Source of the DNA: Ganoderma boninense
Lineage: Eukaryota; Basidiomycota; Agaricomycetes; Polyporales; Polyporaceae
NCBI GenBank assembly: GCA_002900995.3
Contig: PJEW03000054.1
Location: forward strand, 1 to 16,491
Direction: 5' to 3'
DNA length: 16,491 nucleotides
This document shows, one piece after another, positions 7,765 through 16,491 of the stretch (position 1 is the first letter of the stretch; each line of letters opens with the position of its first letter). A program made the translations under genes and the position numbers. Below the pieces are notes generated by a model. It was not told the origin of the DNA and searched no databases. It saw only the letters and a list, made by a program, of their open reading frames with translations.

Positions 7765-9871
7765 TCACGCTTCCTCGCCGACAGATGGCACCACCTTCCA
7801 ATTCCCTACAAGGTCCTGCAACACCGCTCCCCGTTCCGCCTCGATGAGACTCCCAGCTGATCAATATGCGCAAATCTCCGTCTTTGCCGCCCCGATCCGA
7901 ACCGCAGCAGAACCGTCGTTCACATCGTCCTGCGTGAGGTAAAACTTGTTCGGCTGTGCTCATCAGGCGCGCATACAGCTTCCGGTTCAGGTCGTTTACG
8001 GAGGAGGCCGTCCGTTCGCGGAGGAGCAGGGAGGCGCGAGGCGGAAGGACCGTGAGCCCGAGGATGGGGTCGTGACGAAGCCTCGAACTCGGGCGACTTT
8101 TTTGCACGAGCGGCGGAAGAAGTGCTTGTTCGCGTCGATACCCTGCGGGAGATAAAATCGTTGCTAAGGAGAGGAGGTCACATGGAGTGGAGAGAGGCGC
8201 ACGCTTGCGGATGTGGTTCTGAGTCGACGCCGTAGCCTGCGAAGGAGAACGCATACTTGAGAGAACGGAAGCGGCGTCCTAGACCAAGGTGCAGTTGCGA
8301 TAGTCCGACGACAAGACCTACGAGAAGTCACGACAGCGTCAACGAGCCTGCCAGTGTTTTCTAGGCAATCCAAACACCAGCATCATGTTGCTTGGGTCCG
8401 CAGGAACTCGGGGGTGCATCAAGCGGTCCGTCAGATAGGTCCGGTCGGTCACCCAGAAGAGGCCGAGGCGTCGAAGTTCAAGAGGACCCCACTGGAGATC
8501 CTTGTGAGTACAACCCGAGCTCCGAGAGAGCAGAATGGACACGTCCTACCTTTGGAAGTTCGTGCAGAAAGAGTCTGCGTACTTGTTGATCGCGTCCAGC
8601 TTGCCTACCGAACGGAATTCGGGACACGCGAAGGCGACGCCTGCCCACGCGGAGTCGACGTGGTACCATATCGACGGATGGTCCTTCACTGTTGACAGTC
8701 GGTCTCAGTCGCGTTCCGAAACAAGAGCTATATGCGACCGTGTACTCACGAACTTCACCAATCTCCTCCAGTTCGTCAATCGCGCCTGAACTTGTCGTGC
8801 CTACTGTTGCGACTACGCCGAGGCGTGCGTCAGTGTCTATCCAAACCATCACGAGCGTTCTGAGGCGTAACTCACGAACGACGAACGGCCGCTTCCCGCG
8901 CGCCGAGTCAGCTAACAAAGCCTCCTTCAACGTGCTCCCTCGGAGCGCATATTCGTCCTCCGCCTTGACTTCCAGCGCCCGCACGTCCAGCCCTAGGATA
9001 AGGCCCAGCCTTGGTCGCCAGTAATGGGTCTGGGTAGTCGAGTAGATGACGAGGTCCTCGAGCTTCGCACCGGGGTTCATTTTCATGTAGCGGGCGCGCG
9101 CTGCGACGCATACCACAACAGCGCCTTCGGACGCTGTCGTCTAACAAAGGCCGCGAAGGGTTCCGGACACAGGTCATAGGCGATGGGAAAACAAAATTTG
9201 CCTGGAATAACACCGCCGCCACTTTGGACTTGCACAGGAAGCGGTCGCGAGCCGAAGAGCTTCGCGCTCCAGTCCATCCGACTACTTGTTCGAGTTCCGT
9301 ACATGCAGGGACTCGCGAGCCACTAAAGCATGAATGTACGAGTTCAGAAAAAGGCATCGGTGCTTTAATGACAGCGAAAGGTCCTGGTACTCACGCTGAA
9401 AGTCGGTTGGCAACACTCGAAGAATAGAGATCGCGAGCAAGCCATCAAAGGAGTTGGCTGTAGGGAAGTAGGCGTAGACAGTTCGGATGCTGCCAATGAG
9501 TGATGCCTAGTAGGACACAGTCGCGCAGAAAATGGCAGAATAATGGGCAGCCAACCTGAAGGATTAGTTTCTGAAAGTACGTCTCGATCTCGTCGAAATT
9601 TCTCTCCGTGCTCGGGCGCGCTCTCTATGTTGATAGTATAATGTCAACATATGGGTTGGTCTCCCAATACAAGAATTAACGTAACAGGAAGCGGTCTCGA
9701 GAAGACTATCCTGGCTGACCTAGACACGACCGGCGGTCTTGCATGGTGCATAGTATCGCAGATTCTGTCGATCGCCTGGTATCCAGCCTTGCGGAATCTG
9801 TATGTCAATCATATTTATAGTACTTTTAGTGGACACATAAGAAGTCCAAACACTCACGCCTCGATGTCCAT
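7765..9871 (-). CDS. Aromatic-L-amino-acid decarboxylase, PLP group II (frame-broken)
   Basis: This is a cytosolic pyridoxal-phosphate enzyme of the DOPA/tyrosine/tryptophan decarboxylase family, which converts an aromatic amino acid to its amine plus CO2; which substrate is used cannot be read from the sequence. In order: start MDIEA (9871) joined over an intron to FRKAGYQAIDRIC, SAPEHGE, FDEIETYFQKLI, GITHWQHPN, AYFPTANSFDGLLA, SPACTELEQVV, MDWSAKLFG, TTASEGAVVVCVAARARYMK, YSTTQTH (His expected to stack on PLP), GLILGLDVRALEVKAEDEYA, ATVGTTSSGAIDELEEI, HVDSAWAGVAFACPEFR (Asp contacting the PLP ring), INKYADSFCTNF, WVTDRTYLTD, GRRFRSLK, NDLNRKLYARLMST and KVVPSVGEEA before the stop. Introns are 9798-9857, 9625-9685, 9507-9555, 9323-9394, about 9141-9201, 8813-8875, 8689-8749, 8492-8549, 8318-8377 and 8143-8202. 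The PLP-binding Lys of the NFHKW motif falls at the 8492-8549 splice, where one base seems missing. More than ten 1-2 nt shifts occur, many in homopolymers. Confidence 0.92.
9626..9651. repeat. Inverted repeat inside a decarboxylase intron
   Basis: TATGTTGA (9626-9633) and TCAACATA (9644-9651) are exact reverse complements with a 10-nt spacer. On the coding (minus) strand the repeat occupies the last part of intron 9625-9685 and reaches its acceptor AG, so it could fold the acceptor into a hairpin. It may be chance in AT-rich intron sequence. Confidence 0.6.
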
Positions 9872-10097
9872 GTGACGGGATCTTGGGCGGCAGTTCTACG
9901 TCTCAAGTTATCTAGTGGACAGACAGTTCATTCGGGCGTTAGCACGACTCCGATGAGCACGCCCATTCGTGCTGACTGTTCGAAACGTCAAAATAGAGAG
10001 CATTTGAGCATCGTTACCTTGACTCAAAGACTCAGAAGAAACGAGCGAATTCGAACCTTGGTTAAGTGAATACGAGAAGGGCAGGGGGGTTCGCCGG
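9872..10097 (-). promoter_or_regulatory. Likely promoter / 5' region of the decarboxylase gene
   Basis: This spacer lies between the proposed stop of the upstream same-strand gene (10098) and the decarboxylase ATG (9871), so it must hold the decarboxylase 5' UTR and promoter unless the two are read through. No TATA box or recognisable binding site stands out. Confidence 0.35.
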
Positions 10098-12094
10098 CTA
10101 GGTTGCTGCACGTCCGCGGGACCTTGAGCTTGTTGAATAGTACCATGTGGCGTATAGTCTCAATTCGTTAAGCCCTTCGGCTCGCATGTGTCCGACGAAC
10201 AGCGTCCGGACGATCCGAATGCCAGAATCTGGCACTGGCATCACGCAGCCCGAGCGTCTATCTAAGGAAGGCGAAGTCGTTGGCCATGTTCAGCTTCCAA
10301 GCGCGCAGTCGCTCCAGCTTACTCACAGTACGCAACGACTGACACGATTCGATGTAACTGATGGCCGATCGGTAGTAAATTCGTGGCAAGCATGGCGAGC
10401 ACTTCGGTAATAGTCTTGGTAACTCAAACTCGCGCGGCATGCGTAATAGGCGGGGCAGGTGGGATGTGTTCCGCGTACTGAGTCACGTCTATGAATGTCT
10501 TCTCCAGCGATTGGTCGAATAATCGCTCGGGTGGACCAAATCGAAGTACAACGTGTCCTGTATGAGCATCGTTTTGGTAACAACGCAGCCACGACCCAGC
10601 AAACTCCCCGCGAGGCATTGCGCTCATCCACCTTAGTCCGGAACGTCGTAGAACGTCCGAATGACATGGTCGGTTTTCCTCGTGTGCCGCACCGAAGCCC
10701 ATGTAATCGAGCTCGTGCAGTGCCGATGAAGCGGGCTTGTACCCTCGACTTCCATCGCTCTTCCTCTTCCTCTCAGTCCGGTTCCACGTCAGACGCCGGC
10801 AATCCTCGTCGCCTCCGCGTCCATGTCTTCATCCACCCATTGCACCTTTTCACGCGCTTGCAGGTGCATCCGCTGGCTGTCGAGCACGACCGCGCGAACC
10901 CTCAAACCAGTCGAACACGGTTCACCTCATCCTCAGCCCGCCTCGAACGTCCGCCGGACGCGCGCTCGTGTCGGGCAGTTTCCCAGAGCGGGCCAGCTCC
11001 TTTCCCACCTCCAACACGAAGCGGTCTGGTAAAGGTCGGCGCAAGGCCGGCATAAACGCGCGACCACCTGATTCCGGGTGCAAGAGAAGCCTGGACGACT
11101 GTTGGGCGTGGCGCGGATTGAGAGTTCGGAGGGGAAAGGTGTCGCGCCGGTTTGTCCAGATGTCCCAATAGCGCACAGTCTTCCAGCCGGACAGGCGCTT
11201 GTCTATCGAGGCACAGTTAAAATGCCGATGACAAGAGTAGAGACTGAACTCACTGATGTACTCCTGTACGCAGTCGCGATTACTCCTGCGAGCTCCTTTG
11301 GTGGGTGCGCGTCCTGAGGGACAGGAGGGTCGTCCATGACGATCCTTTTCGGGCGGCTCGGTACTGTTTGCATCCGACAATCCATATTACGCGCTTCCTC
11401 CTCTTCTCTCCGCGCTACGCGCGTTCTCAGCCCATGCCAGATCGCGTGCAGCTCTTGTAGCAGCGCGCGCAGCTTTTCGCCGAAGAGTTTCTATGTCGGC
11501 GGTTAACAAAAGCAAATTAGCCGGGCCATCCTGACGAAAGAGACGGACCTCATGCCATCACACATATCGCACTTGAGATGCTCCCGCGTTACGCAGAATC
11601 GCGCTCAGGCCTCTAGGCTGTCCAGTCATGTTCCCATGTCATCTATGGCCTTCCCATTGACAACGTGCGTCCCATCTGAAGCGCAACCCGTTCGGCGATT
11701 ACGCGCGACGGGGGGTGAAGCAACCCGCAAAGCGGCGTGTCCTGTCTCCGACTCAATGCGCGTATAGAGACAGCGCCAACAGCTCCTCTGCGGTCTGCGG
11801 AACCCAGTCGCTTTGTGGATGAGACCCAGACCGGCGAGCATCGCGCATGGAACTGCGTCAAGAACGTGGGGCCGAACCCGGCAAGAAGACGTTAGGTGCG
11901 CGCATCATCGCGCTCGTCTGGGCGAATATGCTGAGGGGGGTTGGAAAATGTTTCCATGTATGCGAGCCTGGAGCATGAGTGAGAAGCGCATCGGGGGAGG
12001 CTGGTGTGTCGGGACGCGAAGTCGGTGATATGGTCAGCGCCAGAGCCCAAGATAACGTCCGGTTCGAAGTCCATCGAGAAACGTCTACAAAGTA
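10098..12094 (-). CDS. Unidentified intron-containing gene (frame-broken)
   Basis: I do not recognise the family. Coding-like blocks follow in order on the minus strand in shifting frames: a possible start MDFEPDVILGSGADHITDF (12094), then VPQTAEELLALSLYAH, SRVIAERVALQMGR, KAIDDMGT, HLKCDMCDGMRSVSFVRMA (a single CxxC), EKLRALLQELHAIWHGLRT running into a REEEEA helix, NRDCVQEYI, KRLSGWKTVRYWDIWTNRR, PDRFVLEVGKELARSGKLP, VVLDSQRMHLQAREKVQWVD, HVIRTFYDVPD, FIDVTQYAEHIPP, TEVLAMLATNLLPIGHQLH, and VRTLFVGHMRAEGLNEL near the stop (10098-10100). Two convincing introns are 11203-11253 (51 bp) and 10262-10326 (65 bp), both with GTGAGT donors. The mix of helices and one CxxC suggests a soluble, mostly alpha-helical protein. 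It may be two genes. It reads toward the decarboxylase. Confidence 0.5.
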
Positions 12095-12229
12095 AGGTCG
12101 AATCCGATGTCAGGTGCTGCTTAACGAGAGGAAGGACAGAGGTTGCCACCTTGTCAGAACTCCTTAACATCACAGGCCTGCAGGGGAGGAACCGGGTGCA
12201 CTTGTAACATGCGGGGTTGACCGCGGATA

Positions 12230-12840
12230 ACGTATGGATGATATGATGGCGAGGGGGGGAGCTTCATAACGAGGATGCACAAAGTGGTAAGCGAGGGATA
12301 TGCATGCTAAGGAATAGATGGTTATGAGGCCAATTTTGACCACGCTGGAGGAAAGCCACCTGCCTACAGACTGTAAAACGGCGTCTTGTTACGGCGTTTT
12401 GCGTGACTTTTCAAAACTAAATGTAGAAAATACGACCAGGCGGGCCGTTCTTCTGCGCTCGTACATGTACGCAGGAAGATTGATGTCAAAACTTGCTAGG
12501 GATGGGCTTCGCGCTTTCCCTTTCTGCGAATAATAATTAGTTCCGGTGACACTGAATCTAATAGAAACTCACCTTTGCTTTACATAGCCGGTACAATCGC
12601 TTTCATATATCTACACGCTTTGAACATTCGGCTGCGATAAAATGGACTTGTAGACCAAGAGATTCGTTTGCTCCTCCTCCACATTCTCGCTCCGCTCAAT
12701 GCATTGACACTCCGACAGCAAGGTTGGAAGTTGCGCCTGAGTATATCCCTAAACGCAAAACGCCAATAACTAAATGTGGAAGTAGCAAACTCACCTGACA
12801 CGCAATAACAAGGTACCTCTGAGTAGGGTAGCCGGGAAGG
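12230..12840 (-). CDS. Unidentified gene with two short introns (partial model)
   Basis: Two well-formed introns lie on the minus strand: 12749-12794 (46 bp, CAG|GTGAGT to TTTAG) and 12524-12572 (49 bp, AAG|GTGAGT to CGCAG). They frame a 176-bp exon. One frame of that exon reads GYTQAQLPTLLSECQCIERS, then an acidic EEEQTNLLVYKSILSQP, and can be entered from an upstream exon ending RYLVIACQ; a stop near the exon's 3' end breaks it. The downstream exon includes SFDINLPAYMYERRRTARL. Neither start nor stop could be fixed and no family was recognised. The intron pair is the main evidence that a transcribed gene exists. Confidence 0.4.
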
Positions 12841-13469
12841 TCTCCTTATCATGCGCTTTAACTTGCTGCCAAATGTCTTAACCACTGAGCAAATGCAAAT
12901 TTTGGAATTGGTCTTGGATAATTGGGTATTAGCAGAATTCACAGTGTTAGCATTTGCACAACTCCTTCGGACCGAATCAAACACTTCATCCACTGCTGCC
13001 TATAGGGCTCGCATTTGCGAAAATTATACGCACTCTAACCTCCTCACCCTCGTTTATACTCCGGTTGCCAGCGCATGTTACAGAGCTTCGGTCGCCTCTA
13101 TGAGTTATTTTGAATTCTTGAGGCGACAATACTGCTTACCAGTTTACCCGGGGGAATGTATATGCAAGTCTGCGCGCTGCAGTCAGCTTCGCCGTTCTGA
13201 GCCTGACAATAATCTGGAATAGGAAAGTCACTTGGAAGGGGTTTCGAGCTCTTTCAATATGGTGGGGAGAACAAGAGCTGAGAGGATCGAGGTGGGATGT
13301 TGCAAGTGCGAGAAGTCGACAGAGAGTAAGACGGAAGGTTCCAGCACGAATTCCGCTGCCACCGAACGCGTTTCCGAGGGCGTCTATGCGATGTCGCGTC
13401 TCGGCTCGGTGCTCCAGAGCCTTTGTCGCGTTCTCTTCCTACCCTCATCGTCGTGAACGTCGACCTCCC
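12841..13469. other. Intergenic region upstream of DAM1-like gene
   Basis: This is a divergent spacer between the minus-strand unidentified gene and the DAM1-like gene. A 123-codon plus-strand frame (12851-13222) has no recognisable domain and an unremarkable composition, so I do not annotate it as a gene. The region probably contains both promoters; no clear element is visible. Confidence 0.35.
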
Positions 13470-14237
13470 ATGATGCCTCCAATCCCCCCAGACACCTCTA
13501 CGGCCGCCTCTCGCAAGGCTCCCTCTTCCGCTTATCCCGCCTCCAGGCGCGTATATCCGACGCGCCCCATGTCTCGGCTTCTCGAACCTGCCCTCGCGGA
13601 ACCATCGACGAAGCTGAAGCACTCCAAACCAATGCAGAGGCTTCAAAAACCTTGACATCGCGCTCGATAACATCAACGAGAGCTCGCAAGCTGGCTATAA
13701 AGTGATTGAATGATGAACGCCTTGACGTCGACTTCCCGCAGTGCGCTGAAGTCTGTATCGAGCGTTTTTTGACTTACCAGAACTACCTGCACAGGCACCA
13801 GCGGACACGTCTTTCGCGTTAGCTGCGCGCAGAGCCAGGTATGTGAGAGTTTGTCATATGCGAGCCGATGATTCTCAACGAACCGGGGAAATCAGAGGAA
13901 GATGCTCAAGCGGCACTTGATGCGATACGAGCAGCCGAAGCTGCAGCCCGGAGCCACCAACCCCACCCGAACCTACTATGACCACCGAGAGATCCGCATT
14001 GTCACCATCGGAAGGTCGCACAGAGGCCACAATATCTACAGCCACAACTTCCGCGAACAAGACGATGCGAAGCCCGGAGTCTTGAAGAAGAAGGGCGCGA
14101 AGCCTAAGTTGACCGCGAAGGAGAAGCGCGACGCGGCCCTTGGGGATAGGGCGCATCCTCGCCGCCCCTACCTCTCGGTCAGAGGTGACGACCCCAACCT
14201 AAAGAAAAACACATTAGTTGTAATCGAGAATTTTTGA
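13470..14237 (+). CDS. DAM1: DASH/Dam1 complex subunit DAM1-like protein (frame-broken)
   Basis: This is a kinetochore component of the fungal-specific DASH/Dam1 ring, which couples chromosomes to spindle microtubules. The N-terminus MMPPIPPD leads to a stretch readable, with small corrections, as TPLRRLSQGSLFRLSRLQAR, typical of DAM1. The signature block follows across frames: LEPALAE, IDEAEALQTNAEA, LDIALDNINES, MNALDVDFP, then over intron 13741-13794 (54 bp) QAPADTSFALAARRA, which matches the DAM1 domain order. A second intron, about 13839-13895, leads to an Ala-rich helix EEDAQAALDAIRAAEAAARS, a Ser/Thr-rich linker, and a basic tail LKKKGAKPKLTAKEKRDAAL and RGDDPNLKKNTLVVIENF before the stop at 14235-14237. 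The start ATG (13470 or 13473) was chosen because it sits directly before the proline-rich leader. At least four 1-2 nt shifts are needed. The family match is from memory of the domain pattern. Confidence 0.7.
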
Positions 14238-16042
14238 CAACCGGGGGAGTCTAAAAGTAAGCGCCGTTCCTCCATTTTTCTTCCTCGCTGGGTGAATTTT
14301 AAACCGATCGTTGCGCCGTGTGTGGCTTTTCGGGAACCCCCCCGACTTGAATCAGGCCAGGGTGACAAGTTTTTCTCATTGCTCTCGTGAATCGAAAATC
14401 GGGGAAGAAGGACAACAGCATTTTGTTTTACCCTTTCAAATCATCGTATGTCAATGTGGTTCTTTGATCGTGACGGTACCAGGGAGCTGTTCTTTTACCA
14501 CTGGAAGGGAAATTCCCACAATAAAGGGAAATATACCTTTATCCCATATCGTGCCTATTTTCAGCGTATCATAGGTTTCATCCGATCTGCCGGCGGAACT
14601 TGAAAGTTGAAACTGTACCAGTGACGGGGAACGGATGCAGAGGCCCCGAATGCGGGTACATGCATGAAGCAGCAAACTATGCTGGAATAGAGCGCCTCTG
14701 AGTGAGTTATTCGCCGTACCGAAGTGTCCTTCCCTTTGACACCCGATATCCACCCCTTTGCGATGCGTACAGCGGCAAATGCGCCCAAAGCTCCAGGGCT
14801 TAGTACAGCCGCGTGAGAACCGCGTCCATCTCATGAGTCCCTGGTCCCGTGGAGCGAGACGTTTCCGTCATGGGGTTGGCCACCACAAGTCAAACTCTAC
14901 CCTTCACTTTGGCACTAGCTTCGACTTGCCTCTTAACCACTTCCAACCAGCATTGCCAGTGACATTTCCTGTTGGTTACATACTTCGCCCGATAACGGCG
15001 CGTAGTCTCGGTCCCATTCCGTTTTGGCACACCCGCTCGGCGTCAAACACTAAACGCACAATTGCTCCGCGAAGCCTAAAGTGCAATCTAAAATTCACCA
15101 ATAGCCCTTCCTTCCCCAAGGTTCTCTCCTCCAAACGTTCTTCCCCATGGATCCGTCGCTGAAGATAAACGTATCTCTGGTATCTTGGCCTTCTGGGCTT
15201 TCTATTCATCCTGATTGTTTTCCGCAATCACTGTTCGTCGAAAGTCTGTCTCGTACCATTTCATAGATTTCATTCTGTTTCATTGCTGAGGGGGAATCAT
15301 ATCGGCTTACACTGCCTCATATTGTGTAACCTTGGAAATTGACGCAATAGAACGGTCTTACTTATGTCGATACCTAACTTGCAATTACCTTGCAATAACC
15401 GAAATAGTGCCAACTCACGAGCCCAACGATGCCGATCCATCTTGACGAGGAGCATCTACAAGATCAAAGATTCAACTTGGGACAGTTATTTGACCCGACT
15501 GTGTGGGGACAACGCGGCCCCGAAGACGGCTAGAGGCTGCTAGAGGACGCCTCCCAAACTTTTCGTAAGCCGACATGTTCTGTCTTTTCTTCTCCATCTT
15601 CTTCACCGCTCACAGGACTTGGCAAGGCACTTCATCCCGCTGCCAATGCAGAGAACCAGACGCACAGAACGCAAGCAGATCACGACCCGAGCTGCCGGAG
15701 CCGAAATTCCGAGTGGGCGGAACGACTTTCCCGTCCCACTTGCCACCGCCCCCAATTCTGCCGCGGACTCGTTCTCTAGCCAAACTCATTAATCAGAGCC
15801 GTGGGCGCATTGTGCCACAACCTTCTCAGCTTTGTATCAGTTTCAGAACCCCCACATTCGGACTAGCCGTAGCGCTTGGTGTTCCGGCAGGTGGAGCTAG
15901 TATAACGAATCGTGGCTGTTCACCTGAACCGCCTTCGCGCTTGACCTCCTCTTGTCTCGGACCCCTCCCTTTACTGGGCCGGCACGCCCCTTCGATTCCT
16001 TGCCTTATTCCTCCCGCTTCGACGCTGTCCGCCCAGCGCGCA
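14238..16042. other. Long gene-poor region
   Basis: No recognisable gene on either strand. Frames of 83-156 codons (for example 14758-15162 and 15575-16045 plus, 14451-14834 minus) lack motifs and convincing splice structure. The last 450 bp are CT-rich on the plus strand, as in many fungal promoters, and precede the transporter gene. Two short duplications are present: an 11-bp tandem pair at 15378-15399, and GCTAGAGG twice at 15529-15536 and 15539-15546. Confidence 0.4.
15378..15399 (+). repeat. Tandem duplication, 2 x 11 bp
   Basis: CTTGCAATTAC is followed immediately by CTTGCAATAAC; ten of eleven positions match. It is a short local duplication in the gene-poor region. Confidence 0.6.
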
Positions 16043-16491
16043 TAATCACCATTAGCTCAGCGCCTTCAAGCGTCCTCCGGGTCTCCTCTCTCAATCAATC
16101 GATTGGGAGACCGAGCTGACCAACCCCGCGCCCGAGGAGCGGCAAGACCCAGCCTACCACGTTTCGAGCACGAGCAGCGACTCGGCTCAAGTTCCGATGT
16201 GCGCATCCTGCCGTGCTTCGCGCTCATGTACCTCGCGAACGCGCTCGCAAGGGCAACCTGGGGAACGCCGAAGACGAACGGGTTGGAGAAGGACCTGCCA
16301 CTTCAAGGACGGGCAGATACAACACGATCCTGTCCGTTGTTCTTTTCGTGCCCTACGTCATCTTCTCTGCGCCCCGGTCGCGTTCTGTGGGCAAAGCGCT
16401 ATTGGCCCAGCCGGCTGCTGCCGTGCTCATGTTTCATCTTCGGCGCAGCATGACGCTCATCCAGCGCGGGCGTGACGAACTTTGGGGATGA
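16043..16491 (+). CDS. MFS transporter, anion:cation symporter (allantoate permease-like), 5' part
   Basis: This is the N-terminal part of a membrane permease of the anion:cation symporter branch of the MFS (allantoate, nicotinate and pantothenate transporters); the substrate is unknown. Across three frames it reads: an acidic leader with WETELTNPAPEER and DPAYHVSSTSSDS, the first helix RILPCFALMYLANAL, then the family hallmark GNAKTNGLEKDLHFKDGQ (with base corrections, about 16258-16317), YNTILSVVLFVPYVIFSAP (helix 2), KRYGPARLLP-like loop, and MTLIQ near the right edge. Later helices lie outside the window. No clear ATG was found for the leader: a well-placed ATT at about 16051 or a missed upstream exon may mark the start. 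At least three frame shifts occur. The orientation and CT-rich upstream DNA fit a promoter before 16040. Confidence 0.72.

Noticed and set aside
8478..9116. 212-codon minus-strand frame taken as one uninterrupted protein
   Set aside because: It contains true decarboxylase exons, but also reads straight through three introns (8813-8875, 8689-8749 and part of 8492-8549), so the frame as such is not the product.
9990..10070. Possible tRNA suggested by GGTTCGAATTC on the minus strand
   Set aside because: There is no matching A box or stem partners at tRNA spacing, and the T stem cannot pair.
12851..13222. 123-codon plus-strand frame
   Set aside because: It overlaps the divergent promoter spacer and has no motif or splice signal. 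Not supported as a gene.
15575..16045. 156-codon plus-strand frame before the second transporter
   Set aside because: It is Pro/Ser-rich because of the CT-rich promoter DNA, and does not join the transporter leader convincingly.
1..16491. Transposon, CRISPR array, prophage or bacterial operon
   Set aside because: No reverse transcriptase, transposase or integrase motifs, no long terminal repeats and no regularly spaced repeats were seen. The introns and gene families point to a fungal nuclear genome.

Overview
The window looks like nuclear DNA of a filamentous basidiomycete, probably a mushroom-forming Agaricomycete. The support is short GT-AG introns (about 40-72 bp, many with GTGAGT or GTAxGx donors) in nearly every recognisable gene, a DAM1-like kinetochore protein, and fungal transporter families. 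No taxonomic search was possible, so this is inference.

Layout: 1-3600 holds no gene I can name. It has a G-quadruplex motif, small hairpins, and a stretch (about 1090-1870) whose fragments read like degraded coiled coil. 3615-4746 (+) is a broken cyclin-like gene. 5719-7488 (+) is a monocarboxylate-type MFS transporter with at least seven introns. It converges, tail to tail over 276 bp, on 7765-9871 (-), an aromatic-L-amino-acid decarboxylase (PLP group II) with about ten introns. Behind that on the same strand, 10098-12094 (-) is an intron-containing gene I cannot identify. 12230-12840 (-) shows two very clean introns of a second unidentified gene. 13470-14237 (+) is a DAM1-like DASH/Dam1 complex subunit. 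14238-16042 is mostly featureless, and 16043-16491 (+) is the beginning of a second MFS transporter (anion:cation symporter / allantoate permease type) cut by the window edge.

The most striking property is that every recognisable gene is interrupted by many 1-2 nt insertions or deletions, often in homopolymers. Gene order, splice sites and conserved motifs are otherwise preserved, so conserved protein blocks hop between the three frames. This looks more like an unpolished long-read assembly than five independent pseudogenes, but sequence alone cannot settle it. CDS spans below are therefore gene spans (exons, introns and frame breaks), not clean ORFs.

Functionally, the transporter/decarboxylase pair could belong to aromatic amine metabolism. 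The cyclin and DAM1 genes are cell-cycle housekeeping and have no evident link to that pair. I did not find a convincing new biological system here.
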